Origin: Oscillospiraceae bacterium
GTDB taxonomy: Bacteria > Bacillota > Clostridia > Oscillospirales > UBA929
Length of the DNA stretch: 27,871 nt
Direction: 5' to 3'
Assembly: GCA_031271525.1 (NCBI GenBank)
Contig: JAISVO010000163.1
Span: 1 to 27,871 of the forward strand
The stretch's first letter is position 1. Each line of letters begins with the position of its first letter. The notes under the pieces were generated by a model. That model did not search any database. It had not been told where the DNA came from and saw only the letters and a program-made list of their open reading frames with translations. Below, in pieces: positions 7,402 to 15,790 of this stretch. Position numbers and translations under genes: made by a program.

Positions 7402-9114
7402 CTACGCGGATTCAATCTGCGATTGGTAGATCTGGCGGTAGACATCGCAGGCGTCCATCAGCTCGGCGTGGGTGCCGAGGCCGGCGGGCCGTCCGTCCTC
7501 CAGCACGAGGATCTTGTCGGCGAACATCGCGGCGGCGCACCGCTGGGTGACCATGATCAGCGTCCTGTCCGCGGCGAGGAGCGCGTTCCGGACCTTCGCC
7601 TCCGTCACGGCGTCCAGCGCGCCGGTGGCGTCGTCCAGTATCAGGATGCCGCCCGGCTTGAGCAGGGCGCGCGCGATCGACACGCGCTGCTTCTGCCCCC
7701 CCGACAGGTTGACCGCGCCCGCGCCCAAAAGGCTGTCGAACCCGCCCCGCATCTCCCCGATGAACCCCGCCTGCGCCAGCGAGACGGCTGCTTGCATATC
7801 GGCTTCGTCCGCGCCGGGGTCCCCCCAGCGCAGGTTATCGGCGACGCTTCCGCTGAAGAGCGCCGCCTTCTGCGGCGCGATCGCGACCGCGCCCCGCACA
7901 GCCTCCGCCGGCAGGGTCCGGATGTCCCGCCCGCCCAAGAGGATCCGCCCGCCCGATACGTCGTAGAAGCGGAGCGCGAGCCAGCAGAGGGTGGACTTCC
8001 CGCTTCCCGTCGACCCGATCACCGCGAGCTTTTCGCCGGGCGAAACCGAAAAACTGACGCCCTCCAGCGCCGGTACGGACGAGCCGGGGTAGGTGAAGGT
8101 CACGTCCTCGAAGGCGATGCCGCGGGCTGAAAAATTACCCGGCCCGCCGTCCGGGCAGTCCGACGGGAAATCGTCCGGGCAGCCGAAGATTTCCGCGATT
8201 CTGGCCGACGACGCGCGGGTGCGGACGAACGTATTGAATATGTTGGTGATCATCAGCAGGGAGGTCAGGATCTGCGCCATATACATGATGAACGCCGAGA
8301 TGTCGCCCGGGCGGGCGAGGTCCGCCTCAAAGAGCCTGCTCCCCCAGTAGATCGCGGCGGCCGAACCCAGCCCCACCGCGAGCGTCATCACCGGCGAGGT
8401 CACCGTGATGATCCTCTGCGACGCGACCCCGCGCCGGCGCAGCTCGCCGTTGGTTTCGGCAAAGCGCCCGGCCTCCTGCCCCGTCGTGCCGAACGCCTTG
8501 ACCAGCCGGACGCCGGTCAGGTATTCCTGCACCGCCGTGTTCATCCGGTCCGTCGCCTTCTGGAGCGCCGCGAACCGGGGGTAGCTGAGCTTCATGCTGA
8601 AGAAAATCAACGCCCCGACCGCCGCCGCGACGCCGTAGACAATCAGGCTGAGCCGCAGGTTGAGCGCCGACGCCAGCGCGATGCTGCCGATACAGTTGAT
8701 CGGCGCTTTGAGGAAGACCCGCATGACGCCGTTGATGAACTGGGTCACCTGCGCGGTGTCGTTTGTCAGCCGGGTGATCAGCGAGCCGCTCTCTATCCGG
8801 TCCGCGCCCGATTCGGAGAAATTCATCACCTTGCCGAACAGGTCCTCCCGAAGCTCCGCCCCGATCCGCTGCGAAACCCGGGACGCCAGTATGTTGCGGG
8901 TGATCGCGAACCCCGCGCCGCAGGCGGTCGCCAGCATCATCCACCCGCCCCACGTCAGCACCCCGCGAAGCGAACCCGGCCCGACGCCGTCGTTGATCAC
9001 CCGGCTCATCAGCGTCGGCCCCAGCAGGTCGCAGAGCGCCTCGCACGCGACGCAGAGGAGCGCCGTGACGAAGGAGCGCTTGTATTTGGGGAGATACCTG
9101 CGGTATAGGTTCAT
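7402..9114 (-). CDS. ABC exporter half-transporter, subunit with degenerate ATP site
   Basis: A 570-residue exporter half-transporter with membrane helices across about 15-300 and an ATPase domain: Walker A GSTGSGKST 367-375, signature LSGGQ 470-474 and Walker B ILILDD 490-495. Asp495 replaces the catalytic Glu, and the H-loop His is Gln524 (TQRC). This Asp/Gln combination marks the non-hydrolysing nucleotide site of heterodimeric ABC exporters; the partner at 5512-7338 has the canonical Glu and His. The ATG at 9114 sits in an ATGA overlap with the stop codon of the upstream PHP gene, so translation is probably coupled. Confidence 0.9.
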   Translation of the reverse strand: MNLYRRYLPKYKRSFVTALLCVACEALCDLLGPTLMSRVINDGVGPGSLRGVLTWGGWMMLATACGAGFAITRNILASRVSQRIGAELREDLFGKVMNFSESGADRIESGSLITRLTNDTAQVTQFINGVMRVFLKAPINCIGSIALASALNLRLSLIVYGVAAAVGALIFFSMKLSYPRFAALQKATDRMNTAVQEYLTGVRLVKAFGTTGQEAGRFAETNGELRRRGVASQRIITVTSPVMTLAVGLGSAAAIYWGSRLFEADLARPGDISAFIMYMAQILTSLLMITNIFNTFVRTRASSARIAEIFGCPDDFPSDCPDGGPGNFSARGIAFEDVTFTYPGSSVPALEGVSFSVSPGEKLAVIGSTGSGKSTLCWLALRFYDVSGGRILLGGRDIRTLPAEAVRGAVAIAPQKAALFSGSVADNLRWGDPGADEADMQAAVSLAQAGFIGEMRGGFDSLLGAGAVNLSGGQKQRVSIARALLKPGGILILDDATGALDAVTEAKVRNALLAADRTLIMVTQRCAAAMFADKILVLEDGRPAGLGTHAELMDACDVYRQIYQSQIESA

Positions 9115-9788
9115 GGCGTGATCAATTCCACCCGTCCCGTTTTGATCGCGTTGATAATGTCAAAAATATCGCCCGCCCGTTCCCGCAGGGCGACGCCGCC
9201 GGTGAACGGCTGCTCCGCGAAGTGCGAGTCGGTGCCCGACTGCGCCGGAAGGCGGTTCAGCTCGGCGAACTCATGGGCCAAGGCGTTGATCTCCGGGTCG
9301 AAGTTGCCGGCGTTGAACGTTTCGATCCCGTCGATCAGCCCCGGATCGACCGGGTAGGGGCGCTCGATCCACCAAGCGGAGCGGTAGGGGTGGGCTTGGG
9401 CGACGTAGCCGCCGGCGCTCCGCGTCAGGGCACTGATTTGCGCGGCCGAGAGGGTATCCATCCCGGGGTGGTTGAAAAGGAATTCGGGCGTCAGGCCGTA
9501 GAGGAGGAATTCCGTCCCCCGGACGGCGTACTCAAGGCCGAAGAATACGTCCAAGCCGAGCTTGTCCCCTTCGGCCTTCGCGGCTTCGTAGCCCGAACAG
9601 AAAAACGTCATCGCGTCGGCCCACGACAGGCCCTTGGGACAGCCGGTGTTGCCGTTGAGGAAGTGGTCCGTGACGATGATCCCGGCGTAGCCGCGCTCTT
9701 TGTAAGCCTTCGCCTGCTCGCGGGGCGTCGCCTCCGCGCAGCGGCTCACCGGCGCGGTGTGGAGGTGGGTTTCGTATAGGTACAGCAG
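9111..9788 (-). CDS. PHP-domain metal-dependent phosphoesterase
   Basis: A PHP-fold hydrolase. Ligand motifs appear in the expected order: HLH near the N-terminus (ETHLHTA), TDHF, the Glu in FGLEYA, AHPYR and TDSHF near the C-terminus. PHP proteins include histidinol phosphatases, DNA-polymerase editing domains and nucleotide phosphoesterases. This stand-alone form is of unknown substrate. The start is uncertain. A longer reading from TTG 9851 would place the first codons inside the promoter at 9823-9851, so it is unlikely. Past the promoter, the only plausible initiators before the first metal motif are CTG at 9788 and CTG at 9785, following GGAAGGAAGG by about 9 and 12 bases. The gene heads an operon with the two exporter subunits and the MBL-fold hydrolase. 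Confidence 0.8.
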   Translation of the reverse strand: MLYLYETHLHTAPVSRCAEATPREQAKAYKERGYAGIIVTDHFLNGNTGCPKGLSWADAMTFFCSGYEAAKAEGDKLGLDVFFGLEYAVRGTEFLLYGLTPEFLFNHPGMDTLSAAQISALTRSAGGYVAQAHPYRSAWWIERPYPVDPGLIDGIETFNAGNFDPEINALAHEFAELNRLPAQSGTDSHFAEQPFTGGVALRERAGDIFDIINAIKTGRVELITP

Positions 9789-9822
9789 TTTGGAAAACCT
9801 TCCTTCCGGGGACTTTACAGTG

Positions 9823-9851
9823 AGTATACCATAGGCCGGCGCAATTGGCAA
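9823..9851 (-). promoter_or_regulatory. Sigma-A promoter of the PHP-ABC exporter operon
   Basis: On the minus strand TTGCCA (9846-9851), a 17-base spacer and TATACT (9823-9828) form a good housekeeping promoter. Expected transcription start is near 9816, about 28 bases before the proposed CTG start. It is back-to-back with the opp promoter. Confidence 0.75.
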
Positions 9852-9907
9852 CGGACAATCGGGAGGGCGGAGCGGCCCGTTTGTGTAAAAATTCCGTGAA
9901 TTTTCGA

Positions 9908-9936
9908 TTGCATTTCAGAAGTATCTATGATATAAT
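9908..9936 (+). promoter_or_regulatory. Sigma-A promoter of the opp operon
   Basis: TTGCAT at 9908-9913, a 17-base spacer and a perfect TATAAT at 9931-9936, with TG at 9928-9929 as an extended -10. A short inverted repeat (CTGTC 9945-9949, GACAG 9958-9962) lies at or just after the start of the transcript and could be an operator or a leader stem. AGGAGG at 9971-9976 precedes the oppA ATG. Confidence 0.85.
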
Positions 9937-9984
9937 CGGTAAAACTGTCGGGACTCTGACAGAATAGGTTAGGAGGATGACTTC

Positions 9985-11955
9985 ATGAAAAAAACCCTTT
10001 CTCTTGCGTTGGCACTTCTGATGCTGCTGGCCCTGCTTGCCGCCTGCTCATCGGCGTCGCCCAGCGGCGACGCGCCGACCACGAACAACGATCCCGCCAC
10101 CGGCGACACGCCCGACACCCCGGATACCCCGGACGACAACACCGGCGACACGCCCGACACCCCGGACCAGCCGGAAGGCGGGCGTCCCACCACGCCCAGC
10201 GGCAGCCTGATCGTCTACTTCAACGGTCTGGACGCCAACATGATGAGCGGCTGGGGCAACGCCGTCGGCAACGCCGCCATTAAAGAGCTGCTCGGCGGCT
10301 ACAGCACCGTCGCGTTCACGCGCGGCGGCGAGTTCATCATCAACCCCACGTCCGTCAAGAACTTTGAGGAAACCGTCAACGACGACGGTTCCCACACCTA
10401 CACGATCGAAATCAACCCCGGTCTGGTGTACAACGACGGCACCGAGATCACCGCGAAGGACTATGTCTTCTCCTTCCTCTTCTCCTGCCATCCCGCGATG
10501 GGCGCGGAAGGGCTTGAGTCCGACCTCGCCTACGGCATGGAGATCTACACCGGCGCGCTGCCCTACATCAACGGCGAAGCCACCAGCATCTCCGGGCTTC
10601 ACCTGCTCGACACCTATAAGTTCTCCTTCTCGATCGACGCCGAGACCGACGGATACCCGAACTTCCCGTACTGGTACTCGATCGTCAACGCCTCGGTCGG
10701 AGCCACCCCGTACCACGTCTATGCCCCGGGCGTCGACGTCGTCGAGGGCGCCAACGGCGCGGAGCTGACCGGCGTCGAGCTGACAGCCGAGCTGCTCCAA
10801 ACCACCATCAACGACCCCACCACCGGACAGCGCTACAACCCCTCCGTCACGGACGGCCCCTACCAGTTCGTGAGCTATGACTCGGCCGCCTCTCAGGCGA
10901 CCCTGAAGGTCAACCCGAACTATATCGGCAACTATGAGGGCACCAAGCCGATGATCGAAACCCTCGTCATCTATCAGGCCGCCAACGCCACCCTGATCGA
11001 CGAGTTCAGAGCCGGCTCCCTCGACCTGATCACCGGACTCGGCGGCGCGACCAACATCAACGCCGGCCTCGACGCGGTCGAGGACGGAAGCGGCAGCTAT
11101 ATCTCCTTCCCGCGTAACGGCTACGGCCTTGTCGTCTTCCGCTGCGACCACGGCCCCACCCAGTTTGAGGAAGTCCGCCGCGCAATCGCCTACTGCCTCG
11201 ACCGCGAAGAGCTGGTCCGTCAGTTCACCGGCGGCTTCGGCAGCATCGTCAACAGCCGCTACGGCGCCGCCCAGTGGATGTACCAAGAGAACAAAGACCT
11301 CGTGGAAGACACCATGATCTCCTACACCCTGAACCTTGAGAAGGCCGTCGAGGAACTGGTCGCCGGCGGCTGGACCCTGAACGAGACAGGCGGCGCCTAC
11401 GAGAGCGGCATCCGCTACAAACAGCTCGACGACGGCACCCTGATGCCGCTGATCGTCGAGATGGGTTCCCCGACCCCGGCGCAAAGCCCGGTCTCCGAAA
11501 TGTTCGGCACCTTCCTCCTCCCCAACGCCCTTGAGGTCGGTATGCAGATCAACCAAGACATGCTGGAGAGCGAAGCGTACTTCGCGGCCCGCTCCGGCGA
11601 AGGCGACAAAGCCTACGGCATGATGAACGGCGGCACCGGCTTCGCCACCGCCGACTCCCCGTGGTACTACTACGACACCGACCCGACCTCCTTCGGCCAG
11701 TACAACAGCAACTTCATCGCCGACCAAGAGCTGTATGACGCCACGATGGCGATGCAGAACACCGAGAGCGGCGACAAGGAGACCTATTTCGCGAACTGGA
11801 TGAAATTCGTCACCCGCTTCAACAAGATCCTCCCGGACATCCCGCTCTACGCCGACGAATACCACGACTTCTTCAAGAGCAAACTCAAAGGATACGAAAG
11901 AGTCGACACCTACCCCGTCGCCGCGGCGCTCATCGATTGCTGGATTGAAGAGTAA
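9985..11955 (+). CDS. oppA: Extracellular solute-binding lipoprotein, family 5 (OppA/DppA-like)
   Basis: A 656-residue lipoprotein. It has a signal peptide with lipobox LLAAC (lipidated Cys21), then a low-complexity linker of about 50 residues rich in Asp, Thr and Pro (two copies of GDTPDTPD), then a family 5 binding protein fold. Recognisable family features are VKNFEETVNDDGSHTYTIEI, the DYVFSF segment, DGPYQFVSY and EEVRRAIAYCLDREELV. Such proteins deliver peptides, nickel complexes or other small solutes to an OppBCDF importer, whose genes follow directly. The substrate cannot be read from sequence. The start is ATG 9985, 8 bases after a perfect AGGAGG. A stable hairpin separates it from oppB, which may favour high lipoprotein output. 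Confidence 0.9.
   Translation: MKKTLSLALALLMLLALLAACSSASPSGDAPTTNNDPATGDTPDTPDTPDDNTGDTPDTPDQPEGGRPTTPSGSLIVYFNGLDANMMSGWGNAVGNAAIKELLGGYSTVAFTRGGEFIINPTSVKNFEETVNDDGSHTYTIEINPGLVYNDGTEITAKDYVFSFLFSCHPAMGAEGLESDLAYGMEIYTGALPYINGEATSISGLHLLDTYKFSFSIDAETDGYPNFPYWYSIVNASVGATPYHVYAPGVDVVEGANGAELTGVELTAELLQTTINDPTTGQRYNPSVTDGPYQFVSYDSAASQATLKVNPNYIGNYEGTKPMIETLVIYQAANATLIDEFRAGSLDLITGLGGATNINAGLDAVEDGSGSYISFPRNGYGLVVFRCDHGPTQFEEVRRAIAYCLDREELVRQFTGGFGSIVNSRYGAAQWMYQENKDLVEDTMISYTLNLEKAVEELVAGGWTLNETGGAYESGIRYKQLDDGTLMPLIVEMGSPTPAQSPVSEMFGTFLLPNALEVGMQINQDMLESEAYFAARSGEGDKAYGMMNGGTGFATADSPWYYYDTDPTSFGQYNSNFIADQELYDATMAMQNTESGDKETYFANWMKFVTRFNKILPDIPLYADEYHDFFKSKLKGYERVDTYPVAAALIDCWIEE
10099..10166 (+). 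repeat. 26-bp direct repeat in the oppA linker
   Basis: The segment starting accggcgacacgcccgacac is found at 10099-10124 and again at 10141-10166, 42 bases (14 codons) apart and in frame. It encodes the duplicated GDTPDTPD unit of the surface linker. In-frame duplication by slippage is likely and would change linker length between strains. Confidence 0.85.
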
Positions 11956-11968
11956 CTTCTAGTATTTT

Positions 11969-11998
11969 GGGGGGCGGCCGGATTACCAGCCGCCCCCC
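11969..11998 (+). terminator. Intercistronic hairpin between oppA and oppB
   Basis: A perfect 10-bp GC stem, GGGGGGCGGC (11969-11978) with GCCGCCCCCC (11989-11998), and a 10-base loop. No T-tract follows, so it is not a classic intrinsic terminator. A stabilising or partially terminating element that lets oppA exceed the permease genes is more likely (inference). Confidence 0.65.
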
Positions 11999-12041
11999 GA
12001 TTCCCGCTTAACTTCGAAAAACCCGCGGAGGTGAAAATACC

Positions 12042-13025
12042 TTGCTGAGCTATATACTCAGGCGCGTTTTATATATCATTGTGGTGTTTCTCCTGCTGAG
12101 CGTCCTCCTGTTCGCGATGTACAAGCTGATGCCGGTAGACGTCGTGGAGATGTATACCAGCGGAATGCAGCAGGAGATGACGCCGGCCGAATACGAGCGC
12201 TACCAAGAGGCGTTCCGGATCAAGCTGGGTCTGGACCAGCCCATTCCCGTCCAATACGCGAAATGGATGGGGCGGATGCTAACCGGCGACTTCGGCACCT
12301 CGGTCAAATACCGGAGGCCGGTCATCGAGATCATCAAATCTCCGATGGCCGCGACCATCCTGCTCAACGCGGTGACGATGATTTTCGTCTTCGCCATATG
12401 CATCCCGCTGGGAATCTCCACGGCGGTGCGGAAGGGAAAGATCTACGACAACTCGGTGCAGGTGGTCACCATCCTCGGGTACAGCCTGCCGACCTTCATC
12501 ATCGCGCTGACCGTGATCCTCCTCTTCTCTCTGGTGCTGGGCTGGACGCCGATTTCGGGCATGTATACGCCGGGCACGCAGCTCACCGGCTTTGCCGCGG
12601 CGCTCGACAGGGCGAAGCACATGATCCTCCCGGTGGGCGTGATGACCTTCACCTCGCTCGCGTCGCTGACGCGGTATATCCGCGCCACGATGATCGACGC
12701 CCTGCGGATGGACTACATCCGCACCGCCCGGGCGAAGGGTCTGCGGGAAAAGGTCGTCATCTACGGCCACGCCTTCCGCAACTCCCTGATCCCGTTCATC
12801 ACGGTGCTGATCGGCTGGTTCTTGGGGATGTTCGGCGGCTCCGTGATGGTGGAGAGCATCTTCAACTGGAACGGGATGGGCAAGCTCCTGATCGACTCGA
12901 TCACCGGCGCGGACTTCGCCGTCGCGATGGCGCTCGAGATGTTCTATGTGATTATCGGACTGGTGGGCAACCTGATCATCGACCTCGCGTATACGGTGGT
13001 TGACCCGCGTGTCAGGCTGACATAG
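12042..13025 (+). CDS. oppB: Peptide/nickel-type ABC importer permease, OppB/DppB family
   Basis: A 327-residue inner permease with TM1 at about 9-29, an extracytoplasmic loop to about 100, and five further helices. The cytoplasmic coupling loop (EAA motif) is at 224-248, DYIRTARAKGLREKVVIYGH. The C-terminus DLAYTVVDPRVRLT is standard for OppB. It pairs with the OppC-type subunit downstream to form the channel. Unlike that partner it has no added domain and is of normal family length. The start is TTG at 12042, supported by GGAGGTG at 12027-12033. It lies 15 bases before oppC. Confidence 0.93.
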   Translation: MLSYILRRVLYIIVVFLLLSVLLFAMYKLMPVDVVEMYTSGMQQEMTPAEYERYQEAFRIKLGLDQPIPVQYAKWMGRMLTGDFGTSVKYRRPVIEIIKSPMAATILLNAVTMIFVFAICIPLGISTAVRKGKIYDNSVQVVTILGYSLPTFIIALTVILLFSLVLGWTPISGMYTPGTQLTGFAAALDRAKHMILPVGVMTFTSLASLTRYIRATMIDALRMDYIRTARAKGLREKVVIYGHAFRNSLIPFITVLIGWFLGMFGGSVMVESIFNWNGMGKLLIDSITGADFAVAMALEMFYVIIGLVGNLIIDLAYTVVDPRVRLT

Positions 13026-13040
13026 GGGGAGGGGACAAAA

Positions 13041-14786
13041 ATGGGTAAGAAGCAAAAAGACCTCTTCCGCGAGGAGATGGTGCAAAGCCCGGGACGCACC
13101 GCGGCCCGGAACTTCTTCTCGCGCCGCCTGAGCATCGTCGGCATGGCGATTTTCGCCTTCATCTTCTTCGGCTGCCTGATCACCTCGCTGGTCATCCCGA
13201 TCGACCTGACCTACACCGACTCCACCCGGATCAACCTCCCGCCGTCGCTGGACTACCTCCGGGTGCCGGACGCCCTCGCGGGCAACATCAAGGCGATGGA
13301 CATCGGGTCGACGTACGGCATGGGAATCGACCAAAACGGAAAGCTCCACATGTGGGGCACGATGTACGACACGGCGGCGAAGCTGAAGGACCTGCCGGCC
13401 GACATGAAGCCGCTGAAGCTGATCGCGTGCGGACTCGACCACGCCTCTGCGGTCGCCGAGGACGGCACGATCTACAGCTGGGGCAACGACCGGATGAACA
13501 TCACCAAGATCAACGAGGACGCCCAAGGCAAGGACATCGTGGACATTCAGGCGGGCCAGTGGGTCACGATCGCCCTCGACAGCGGCGGCAACCTCTACTT
13601 CTGGGGCAACGACAGCCAGTTTACCTTCCGCGCCTCGGATCATCAGGGCAGCTACAAGGCGTTCGCGATCAACATCGCGACGGCGATCGGCCTGACAAAC
13701 GACGGCAACGTAATGGCGCTCACCCGTACCGACACCGGCTTTTCGCGGGTGCCGGACGAGGTGCAGGGGCACGCCGTCGCGGTCGCCTCCACCGATAAGA
13801 TCGGCGCGGCCCTGCTGGACGACGGACGGGTGATCACATGGGGCCCGACAACCGAACGGGAGCAGCTCACCGTTCCGGAGGAAATCCAAGGGCGGGTCAC
13901 CCAGATCGACGGCGGCCGCACCCACTTTTCCGCGCTTTTGGACGACGGGTCGGTGGTTTCTTGGGGTGAGAACTCGTTCGGACAGATCAACTATCCCTCC
14001 CTCACGGGCTACGACAAGGTCATCGCGGGCTACTACCAAAACGCGGCGCTGACCAGCGAGGGCGGCGTCGCCACATGGGGCCAGCGCGGCTACCTGATGG
14101 GCACCGACCAATCGGGCCGCGACGTCTTTACCCGCTTGATCTACGGCGGGCGGATCAGCCTGACGGTGGGCTTTATCTCGGTCCTCATCTCCGGCTTTAT
14201 CGGGATCCTGCTGGGCGGCATGAGCGGCTACTTCGGCGGCAAGACCGATATGTTCATCATGCGGCTCGGCGAGGTCTTCTCCTCGATCCCGTTCATCCCG
14301 CTCGCGATCATGCTGGCGGCGGTTGTGAGCAACCGGATCAGCGACACCCAGCGGGTCATTATGATCATGTTCATTCTGGGCTTCCTCAACTGGCCCGGCT
14401 TCGCCCGGCTCGCGAGGGCGCAGATTCTGAGCGAGAAGCAGAACGAGTTCGTCACGGCGGCGCAGGCGATGGGGATCCGGGAGCGCGTCATCATCTTCCG
14501 CCACATCATGCCGAACGTCCTCGGCGTCGTGCTTGTGTCGCTGACGCTGAGCATGGCGACCTGCCTGCTGCTGGAATCCACGCTGTCCTTCCTCGGCTTC
14601 GGCATCATCGAGCCGACGCCGACTTGGGGCAATATGCTGAACAAATGCGTCGATTCGACGGTCATCCGGAAGTTCTGGTGGCGCTGGGTATTCCCGTCGC
14701 TTGCCTTGGGGCTGTCCACGATCAGCATCAATATCATGGGCGACGGTCTGCGCGACGCCATCGACCCGAAATCCAACGACAGATAA
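13041..14786 (+). CDS. oppC: OppC-type permease with an inserted seven-repeat RCC1-like propeller
   Basis: A 581-residue permease, roughly twice the usual length of about 300. Residues 1-72 are a normal OppC start: cytoplasmic tail, TM1 at 31-53 and the NLPPS segment at 65-69. Residues 351-581 are the normal remainder: LMGTDQSGRDVFTRLIYGGR (352-371), five helices, an EAA loop at about 466-488 (NEFVTAAQAMGIRERVIIFR) and the DGLRDAIDP tail at 568-576. Between them, about 73-350 hold seven RCC1-type repeats. Each has an Ala/Gly-rich strand, then a DG or GG turn, and most end in WG: near 85-106, 126-148, 167-189, 206-227, 246-268, 287-309 and 326-347. Since TM1 leads outward, the propeller should sit outside the membrane next to the binding protein. 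The reading frame is continuous and composition matches the flanks. GAGGGG precedes ATG 13041. Confidence 0.93.
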   Translation: MGKKQKDLFREEMVQSPGRTAARNFFSRRLSIVGMAIFAFIFFGCLITSLVIPIDLTYTDSTRINLPPSLDYLRVPDALAGNIKAMDIGSTYGMGIDQNGKLHMWGTMYDTAAKLKDLPADMKPLKLIACGLDHASAVAEDGTIYSWGNDRMNITKINEDAQGKDIVDIQAGQWVTIALDSGGNLYFWGNDSQFTFRASDHQGSYKAFAINIATAIGLTNDGNVMALTRTDTGFSRVPDEVQGHAVAVASTDKIGAALLDDGRVITWGPTTEREQLTVPEEIQGRVTQIDGGRTHFSALLDDGSVVSWGENSFGQINYPSLTGYDKVIAGYYQNAALTSEGGVATWGQRGYLMGTDQSGRDVFTRLIYGGRISLTVGFISVLISGFIGILLGGMSGYFGGKTDMFIMRLGEVFSSIPFIPLAIMLAAVVSNRISDTQRVIMIMFILGFLNWPGFARLARAQILSEKQNEFVTAAQAMGIRERVIIFRHIMPNVLGVVLVSLTLSMATCLLLESTLSFLGFGIIEPTPTWGNMLNKCVDSTVIRKFWWRWVFPSLALGLSTISINIMGDGLRDAIDPKSNDR

Positions 14787-14800
14787 GGAGGGACGACGTT

Positions 14801-15790
14801 ATGGCGCTTTTGGAAATCAAAGACCTGCACACCTATTTCACCACCCGCAAGGGAACCGTCAAAGCAGTGAACGGCGTCTCCTACTCGGTGGAAGCCGGGA
14901 AGACGCTGGGCGTTGTGGGCGAGAGCGGCAGCGGCAAGTCCGTCTCCGCGATGAGCATCCTCCGTCTGCTGGACGGCAACGGATATATCGAGAGCGGCGA
15001 AATCTTCTTCAGGGACACCGAGCTGGTCGGCGCACCGATGAGCGAGGTCTATAAGATCCGGGGCAATAAGATCTCGATGATCTTTCAGGAGCCGATGACA
15101 AGCCTCAACCCCGTCCTGACCGTCTCGCGGCAGCTGAGCGAATCGTTTCAGATCCATCAGGGGATGGGGAAGCGGAAGGCGCACGAGGAAGCGGTCAAAA
15201 TCCTCGCGGACGTGAAGATACCGAACCCCGAGACGGTGGCGAAGCAGTATCCCTTCCAGCTTTCGGGCGGGATGCGCCAGCGCGTCATGATCGCGATGGC
15301 GCTGGCCTGCAAGCCGGACATCCTGATCGCGGACGAACCGACGACCGCGCTAGACGTGACGATCCAAGCGCAGATTCTGAAACTGATGAACGATTTGAAG
15401 AGGGAAAAGGGGACCTCTATCCTCTTCATCACCCACGACCTCGGCGTCATCAACGAGATGGCGGACGACGTCGTCGTCATGTACTGCGGCGAGGTGGTGG
15501 AGATGGCGCCGGTGCGGACCATTTTCGGCGGCAACGCCTTCTCCCACCCCTACACCGAGGGCCTGATGAAGTCGATCCCCCGGCTGGACACCCCGCCGAA
15601 CACCCGGCTGGAGGCGATTCCCGGCGCGGTGCCCCATCCCCTCGACCTCCCGCCCGGCTGTAAGTTCGCCCCCCGCTGCAAATACCGTACCCCGGAGTGC
15701 GAAGCGAAAAGCCCCGAATTGGTGAGCGTATCCGACACCCAGAAGGTGCGATGCCTCTACCCGTCCAAGGAGGCCCGCCATGCCGAGTAA
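14801..15790 (+). CDS. oppD: Peptide/nickel-type ABC importer ATPase, OppD/DppD family
   Basis: A 329-residue ATPase with Walker A GESGSGKS 40-47, Q-loop Gln96 (FQEPMTSLNP), signature LSGGM 154-158, Walker B ILIADE 174-179 and the H-loop His212. The C-terminal oligopeptide-transporter extension is present, with clustered cysteines (GCKFAPRCKYRTPEC and a later RCLYP) like those proposed to bind an Fe-S cluster in OppD/DppD. The length is normal. The ATG at 14801 follows AAGGAGGG by about 8 bases. The same frame is open far upstream into oppC, but that stretch is only an out-of-frame reading of the permease gene. It ends 11 bases inside oppF. Confidence 0.93.
   Translation: MALLEIKDLHTYFTTRKGTVKAVNGVSYSVEAGKTLGVVGESGSGKSVSAMSILRLLDGNGYIESGEIFFRDTELVGAPMSEVYKIRGNKISMIFQEPMTSLNPVLTVSRQLSESFQIHQGMGKRKAHEEAVKILADVKIPNPETVAKQYPFQLSGGMRQRVMIAMALACKPDILIADEPTTALDVTIQAQILKLMNDLKREKGTSILFITHDLGVINEMADDVVVMYCGEVVEMAPVRTIFGGNAFSHPYTEGLMKSIPRLDTPPNTRLEAIPGAVPHPLDLPPGCKFAPRCKYRTPECEAKSPELVSVSDTQKVRCLYPSKEARHAE

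Noticed and set aside
5557..8130. 857-residue plus-strand ORF across the two ABC exporter genes
   Set aside because: It is antisense to two clear ABC genes, rich in Arg, Gly, His and Asp, with no family motif or ribosome site. Long antisense frames are expected in DNA of this GC content.
9789..9851. TTG start at 9851 for the PHP protein
   Set aside because: It falls within the TTGCCA...TATACT promoter, so the codons would not be transcribed from it.
12279..14504. 741-residue minus-strand ORF across oppB and oppC
   Set aside because: It is antisense to recognisable permease genes and the translation is low-complexity and charged. It is a composition artefact.
14075..14800. Possible N-terminal extension of OppD to 571 residues
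   Set aside because: The extra 242 codons are an out-of-frame reading of oppC. A proper ribosome site and ATG at 14801 give a normal OppD.
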